In this document: positions 58,685 through 64,000 of the stretch, piece by piece
Numbering within the stretch: position 1 is the first letter of the stretch
Layout of the letters: every line of letters begins with the position of its first letter
Assembly: GCF_002776525.5 (NCBI RefSeq)
Contig: NC_045443.1
Span: 55,638,831-55,702,830 of the forward strand
Origin: Piliocolobus tephrosceles
Taxonomy: Eukaryota > Chordata > Mammalia > Primates > Cercopithecidae
Direction: 5' to 3'
Length of the DNA stretch: 64,000 nt
Made by a program: the position numbers and the translations under genes
Notes under the pieces: model-generated
What the model was told of the DNA's origin: nothing
The model's database searches: none
Seen by the model: the letters and a program-made list of their open reading frames with translations, nothing else

Positions 58685-59290
58685 TGAGCGTCAACCTTCT
58701 CACTGAGCACCATCTCCAAGGTGGTGCCTCAGCAGTGCCTCCCCAAGGCTGCTCCATTGCTCTATCAGGCCTGCAGCTGCTGTAAAGTGGGTCCCTTGTT
58801 CTGAAGGCATGTCATGCAGTATCCCCTGTCAGAGGAACAAACATGTATAAGTCTTCAGGTAGTCTGCATGGCAAGGTCCTGTGGTTAGAAAACACAAATC
58901 CATACTCCAAAACAGGACATCCTGTCTGGGAGCATAGAAGGGAATTTTCCCCACTCAGTGAGGGCAGTGACATTTTGATGGAAGGAAGGTTAATGGGGTG
59001 GCAAGCTGAGTCCCAGAAACAGCAATAAGAAGTCTGGAGAAGAAATCCAGGGTAGATGCTGTGGAAGCAGGAGCCACTCAAGGATGGCATTGTGTTAGGT
59101 CATTAGATGGCAGACAACAAGGCTCCCACAGCAAGGGAAGGTTGGGGGCTCCACAGAGAAGGCATGGTTGGTGTAGGTATTTGAGTTAACCTGCCTTGGA
59201 AAGGGAGAAGACCCAGCCATTCCCCTCCAGTTAGAGATGAAGCCTATTTTTGTTAGCATTGTTAGTGGCATTAGTTGCATCCCTTGATTG
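58685..59290 (-). mobile_element. ERVL-class endogenous retrovirus, integrase-region remnant, antisense
   Basis: On the minus strand, 58781-58803 encodes a short word typical of the retroviral integrase catalytic core. The next few codons correspond to a segment that lies about 25-30 residues further on in ERVL-type integrases, so the part between is deleted. Upstream of it on that strand (to 59290) the frame is broken by stops and shifts. It is an ancient, dead pol fragment without LTRs nearby. Assigned to the ERVL/HERV16 group from memory of the antisense repeat. Confidence 0.6.
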
Positions 59291-61304
59291 TTTGCCTCTA
59301 CTTCTTCAGGGCTTCAGAATCACGAGTTACACAAGGTTTATTACTTACGTACAGTCTTAATGGTGTTGGTGGTGGGGGCAGGGATGAAGAAAGAGTCAGA
59401 TCCTTCATGTGGCTATGGGTCTGTGGTGAAGATTCAGAGAAACTTTGCCCATTTTGCTTGTACTGCAGTTTCCAGAGTTTGAAAAATCACAGGGAAATCA
59501 ATCAGATGCGATTTGGTATGTTGAAAGGTCTGATTCTAACACAAATATTTTCAGAAGGAACATGGGAAATGTCAAAAATTGTCAGCTCAGTGAATATCTT
59601 TTGGTGATAATACTTTCCAGCAGTAAATTTCCACTGGTTCTCTCTCTTATTGTCAGCTGAACAAAGCACTTGCATGCTTTGCTGGTTTCTAACTAATGAG
59701 TTAGCTTTGCTCTTTTAAAACAGTAATATATAATAGAGAGTATCCACTGAGTCAATAAACCTTTAATCGGAAGTGTCTTAATGACAAACAGCAGAGAATC
59801 ACATGAAATAAGGTTAAAGCCTCTTAAATTGAATCATATTTCTGGTGTAGAACATTTCCACAGGCATACAAAAATAATAAAAGGGATCGTGTCGTATTTG
59901 TTGTGCCTAAGGAAGTACAAAGATATTTGTTCCATACTTCCTCCTCTTTTGAATTTTAAAGGCAAATGACTTAAAAATCCTTTTTTAAATAAAGGCATTT
60001 AATTATACACTTTTTAATACTGGAAATGGTGGGGTTGAAATGCATTTTTTTTAAAAAAAGCTCTAATCACTGAACTAATTTCTGAGTACCTATATGGTTT
60101 CTTTGATAGTTATTTTAATATTTTTGTAACAAGCACACTGGTATCTTGCCTAAGATAGAGTTTTATTTAGAAAATACATTTAAAAATTTTTTCTCAAATG
60201 TTTGATAGTCTTAAAGCAAAATATCCTGTCCTTTTCAGTCCGTCTTCATTCTGTGGGTACATGTAGGCTTTAAAAAACCTGTTGGATCTAATGGTATTCT
60301 ACCATTGTGAGTCACCTAGAGATTTTATACCTTGCATGTTAATTAGTTCAAGCATCAATATCAAAACTCTGTGTTGTCATTTCTCTCCTATTGGCACTCT
60401 GGTTAGTCTCTTTCAGACAGACATTTTTCTGATAGTCTGTACCTGTCTAAACTGTTCAATGACATATTTCCTTGAAATATGGGAAAGTTGGCCAAGTCAT
60501 AGTAACCTATTAGTTAAGACAAATATAGGGTTTTATGACTGCTTCCTCCTCTCTAATACTCCCCTAGTTCAAAGACTTTCTTTTAATCTCAAAACCACCT
60601 ACTGACCAGTCTCCTTGCTAATCTCTCTTATTCTTTATTCTCTGCACTCTAACATAAGAACTAGCTTTCCGAAGCACAAGTCTAAACCAAAATCTCTAAA
60701 GCCTCTGAGAAAAGTATTTTGATATTGCTTATTTTCAAATGCATTTTGATATTGTTTGCATGATACTTTCCTAGGAAAAGGCTAAGTAGAACACCAGAAA
60801 TGAGCAGAGGATGCTGCCTGAGCATTTTATAGCTCAGCATGTTCTAGTTCTTTCTGTTCTCTTACTAAGGTAAAATCCCAGAAATTCAGGGGCATGTTCA
60901 ATGCTTCACAAACTTTCAAAAGAGAATTTATGCCAATTTTTTATCTGTGAGTTAGAGAAGATCTGCAATAGGAGGCCCCATAAGAAACTGGATCTAAGTG
61001 CTGTCCTAGATCATCTGAAAAGCTGAACTTCTTTTGAAAGATGGGCCTAAGGTCAGGGAAGTTTATCCCTAGCTCCTAAACCATTTCTTCATCTCTAGTA
61101 GAGATGAAAGAGAAATCTGTAAGGTTAGTGTCAGGTAGGCTGATGGTAAACAACCTGCCTGTCCTTGAAGATTGAATAAAAGTGCCTCACCCAAGTGGTT
61201 AAGGGCAAGAGGACTGAGTGGGCCAGTGTCATTGCAGAGCTGAAGCATAACTTCATATTGAGTCTTAGGGTAAAACCTGAGGGAGCTGAGGCAATTCCTG
61301 TCAG
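59291..61304. other. Unassigned DNA, about 2 kb
   Basis: No repeat is recognised. Frames of 107-110 codons (59275-59607 and 60282-60605) are without domains. Confidence 0.4.
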
Positions 61305-61658
61305 ATACTGAGGTCTCCAGAAATATGACCATATTTGGAAATAGGGTTTTTGCAGATATAATTAATTAAGAGGGGGTCATACTAGATTAGGGTGGGCCCT
61401 AAATCCAGTGACTGGTGTATTTATAGAAGGCCACATGAACATACAGAGACAGAGACCCACAAGAAAGGAGACCATGTGACAACAGAGTGGGAGATTGGAG
61501 TGATGTATCTACAAACCAAGTGACTGCCAGCACCAGAAGCTCAGAAGAGACAGGGAAGGACACTTCCCTTGAGCCTTCAGAGAGTGGATGGTCCCGATGA
61601 CATTTTGATTCCGGGCTTCTGGACTCTCAAACTGTGAAAGAATAAATTTCTGCCATTT
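61305..61658 (+). mobile_element. MaLR-type LTR (MLT1-like), sense, 3' end cut by L1
   Basis: 'gaccatatttggaaataggg', 'tttttgcagatataattaat', 'gattagggtgggccctaaat' plus 'ccagtgactggtg', 'gcaccagaagctcagaagag' and 'gtgaaagaataaatttctgc' are in MLT1 order. The last bases of the LTR are missing, replaced by the following L1. Confidence 0.8.
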
Positions 61659-62660
61659 CTTTATTATTTTTTGAAGAAATCATGGTACAAAACACTTAAC
61701 ATTAGATTTATCTTCTTAATAAATTTTTAGGTGTATGGTTCAGTATTATTAACTATAAGCACAATGTTGTTCAGCAGACTTTGAGAATTTTTTCATCTTG
61801 CGTGATTGCATCACTATACCCATTGAACAGCAATTCAAATTTTCCCCTCTGCCTCAGTCCCTGGCAACTACCATTGCCAGGTAATGGTAGAACTAACATT
61901 CTACCCACCATTTTAAAGTAGTAAAACTCATGGAAGTTTTACTACTTTAGATTACCTCATATAAGTGGAATCATGCAGTATTTGTTTTTCTGTGATTGGC
62001 TTATTTCACTCAGCATACTGGCCTCCAGCTTTATTCATGTTGTAGCATGTGGCAGCATTTCCTTTTAAAAGATTGAATAATACGCTATTGTAAGTATACC
62101 ATATTTTCTTTACTCGTTCATTCACTGATGGACATTTAGGTTGTTTCTCCCTATTAGCTATTGTGAATAATGCTGCAACGAACATGGGAGTGTAAATATC
62201 TCTTCAAGATCCTGATTTCAATTCTTTTGGATAGACACCCAGAAGTGAGGTTTCTGGATAAGATAGTGGTTCTGTTTTTAATTTTTTGAAGAGCCTCTAT
62301 AGTGTTTTCTAAAGTGGCTATACTGTTTTACGTCTTCGCAAGAATTCCAATTTTTTTTCACATCCTCACCAACTTTGTTATTTTCTGTTTTTTGATAATG
62401 ACATTCTAACAGGTGTGAGGTGATACTTCACTGTGGTTTTGAATTTCATTTTCCTGATGATTAGTGATGTTGAATGTCTTTTTATTGATTACTGAGAAAT
62501 ATGTATTGAAGTCCTTTGCCCATATTTAACTGGGTTATTTATTTGTTTTTCGCTATTGGGTTGTAGGAGTTCCTTATGTATTTTAGGTATTAACCCCTTA
62601 TCAGATATATATGGTTTGTAAATATTTTCTCATGTTCCATGGGTTGCCAGTCTCTGTTGT
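61659..62660 (-). mobile_element. L1 (L1M-type) 3' fragment, antisense, about 1 kb
   Basis: Nearly the whole antisense L1 end is legible: 'ggtacaaaacacttaacatt', 'ctggcaactaccattgccag', 'gtggaatcatgcagtatttg', 'ttcattcactgatggacatt', 'gaataatgctgcaacgaaca', 'gatagacacccagaagtgag', 'gtgtgaggtgatacttcact' and 'aaccccttatcagatatata'. A local inverted repeat lies at 61868-61960. No open frame is left. Confidence 0.93.
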
Positions 62661-62904
62661 TTTAAGCCCTCCAGTTTATGGTAATTCAAAGTATGGAATG
62701 TAATCCCAGTTATGCTTAAGGCTATCTCTATGTTCTATAGAAAAGATATATGCAGAAATGGATCAAAATGTTAATAATACTTATCCCTGGTGATTTTTGT
62801 TTTCTCCTTTATAATCTTTTATATCTTTCAAGTCATCTCAAATGAGAATTCATTCTTTTAAAAAATAAATAAAATTAAAGGTAAAACTTGAGCAACAACA
62901 TTAA

Positions 62905-63510
62905 AAGATAACCTGAAAGTCTGTAATTGAGTACTGTGTTGTTGGTACTGTTTTAAGTGCTGCTAATATGAACGAGTTCTTACCTTTCAGTTGTTTACTG
63001 TTATGTCTGAGAAAATAGACAATATGCAAATAAATAAATAAATAAACTTCCTAGACATGTGAGAGCTAAGTGAACAGAAGATAAAATGAGACAATGTAAT
63101 AGAGAGCACCTGGGGTGGTCAAGGAGGCCCTCTGTGAGACAGTAATGATTTTATTGAGACCTCAGTGGTGAGAGGGAGGCAGCAATGACAAGCTTTGGAG
63201 AAACTTTGAAGCTAAAGGAACAGCAAGCACAAAGGCCCTGGGGTGGGAAGGATCCTGGTATGTGGCTGGAATGCAGTGATGGGCAGAGCAGATCACGTGG
63301 GGACACAGGCCGCACAGAAGTCCCTGTGATTGAACAAGACCAGGACCCACAGTCCTGGAGAGGAGTGTGAGCTGAAGTGTGGTCACAGGGGGAAGTCCAT
63401 TGGAGGTTTTGAATAAGGAAGTGACGTGTATTGGTGTTTGTATTAGAAATCTCACTCTGGCTATTGTGTGGTGGATGCACCTTGTCTGTTTCTCTGTGTG
63501 ACATTGTTCA
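62905..63510 (-). repeat. L2 LINE 3' part, antisense, long
   Basis: 'ggtactgttttaagtgctgc', 'tcaaggaggccctctgtgag', 'aacagcaagcacaaaggccc' plus 'tggggtgggaaggatcctgg', 'gaagtccattggaggttttg' and 'aaatctcactctggctattg' cover the antisense L2 from its tail into the coding part. A TAAA run (63029-63046) lies inside. Confidence 0.85.
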
Positions 63511-63597
63511 AAGAATAAAGGTCAGTCTAGGCAGTTTAAACAGAAAAGGGATGTAGTAAGGAACCTTAAGACACTTAAAGAAATTTTGAGAGTGAAA

Positions 63598-64000
63598 TGG
63601 GAAAAGTTCCCTTATCCCCCCGGCAGAACGTGTGGCAGGGCTCGCTTCTTCAATGTCCTTCTGCTCAAACCCCTGGGGGACATGCAGATGGGCAGGTTGT
63701 GGGGAGCTTTTTGGGCTCCGACCCCACAGCAGCATTTAGGGGTGATTGTTTGCAGCTCCCGAAGCCCCAGTGGCCATGTGTTACAGTGTGCTCTTTCAGT
63801 TTTTCCATCTGCAGGCAGCTTGTGTTAATCAGCTCAGTTAAACCCTCTGCCTTATCACAAGGACAGAAGGCTTTCTGTATCCCGGGTTCTTCCCTAGTGG
63901 AACGGAAAAAATGAATCACGTGTAGGCTTGGAGGATGGGTGCAGGGTTTTTTATTGACTGGTGGTAGCTCTCAGTGAAGTAGATGGAGAGGTCACAAGGT
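63598..64000 (-). mobile_element. LTR of an ERV1-like retrovirus, antisense, runs off the window
   Basis: Richer in CpG than its surroundings. On the minus strand a polyadenylation signal AATAAA (63950-63955) is preceded by U3/R-like text. After it comes U5-like text with 'acccgggatacagaaagcct', 'tgtccttgtgataaggcaga' and 'gatggaaaaactgaaagagc'. I remember this layout as a primate LTR of the ERV1 class but cannot name it. The element's 5' end lies beyond the window. The overlapping frames (63508-63919) are chance. Confidence 0.5.

Noticed and set aside
1..64000. tRNA, rRNA, U6, Y RNA or other small RNA genes
   Set aside because: No box A/B pairs, U6 core words or Y RNA ends were seen outside MIR and Alu, which are themselves tRNA- and 7SL-derived.
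63598..64000. CpG island or gene promoter at the window end
   Set aside because: CpG density is only locally raised and the layout with AATAAA fits an antisense LTR better.

Overview
The window is mammalian nuclear DNA, specifically primate and most probably from an Old World monkey (macaque, baboon or guenon type). It is AT-rich, CpG-poor and full of interspersed repeats found only in primate or placental genomes: Alu elements of three ages, a THE1/MST-type LTR, MaLR and ERVL LTRs, L1, L2, L3/CR1, MIR and MER5. The monkey placement rests on the young 5'-truncated AluY at 16739-16943. Its right arm reads 'cccggccactgcactcc' after 'gagctgat' and carries 'gtaaacccgggaggcgg'. I know both as marks of the cercopithecoid AluYR lineage, not of human AluY. 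A run of ten N inside a TTTA microsatellite (52247-52256) shows that this is a draft assembly.

I found no protein-coding gene, RNA gene, CRISPR array or operon that the sequence supports. Every open frame is short, without a recognisable domain, and usually explained by a repeat, a microsatellite or chance. The longest, at 52183-52632, runs through an Alu and the N gap. The stretch reads as intergenic or deep intronic DNA. One weak candidate for a short first coding exon, at 48480-48511, is reported only as a hypothesis.

Layout. 1-11 kb: L2 and MIR remnants, one ERVL-type LTR (3.7-4.2 kb) and a full-length Alu inside an L2 tail (8.7-9.0 kb). 11-14 kb: an LTR cluster with an MLT1-like LTR on the minus strand, an MLT2-like LTR followed by a GA/TA microsatellite, and an MLT1-like LTR split by a younger THE1/MST LTR. 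14-25 kb: MIRs, the monkey AluY, a long degenerate L2, and more MaLR/ERVL LTRs. 25-36 kb: two antisense L1M pieces, an antisense Alu, a MaLR LTR, L2/MIR, MER5A and a good sense L2, with a quiet 3.1-kb stretch at 30.3-33.4 kb. 36-50 kb: an L3/CR1 tail, a MER5-like piece, an MLT1-like LTR, a decayed AluJ and a 340-base polypyrimidine tract; a CTCF-like site lies at 43.0 kb. 50-54 kb: a duplicated CA/GA microsatellite block and the Alu holding the N gap. 54-59.3 kb: a mosaic of L1 sequence, a direct duplication of about 390 bases, and an ERVL-class integrase remnant on the minus strand. 59-64 kb: an MLT1-like LTR, a 1-kb antisense L1M, an antisense L2 and a CpG-rich LTR running off the window end.

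No new biological system is visible. The items most worth a second look are the 387/394-base direct duplication at 55.3 and 58.3 kb, whose first 245 bases are identical; the decayed ERVL-class element with an internal deletion in its integrase region; and a few regulatory-looking motif clusters in otherwise unique DNA. Repeat subfamily names come from memory of the consensus sequences, without a database search, so family-level calls are firmer than subfamily names.
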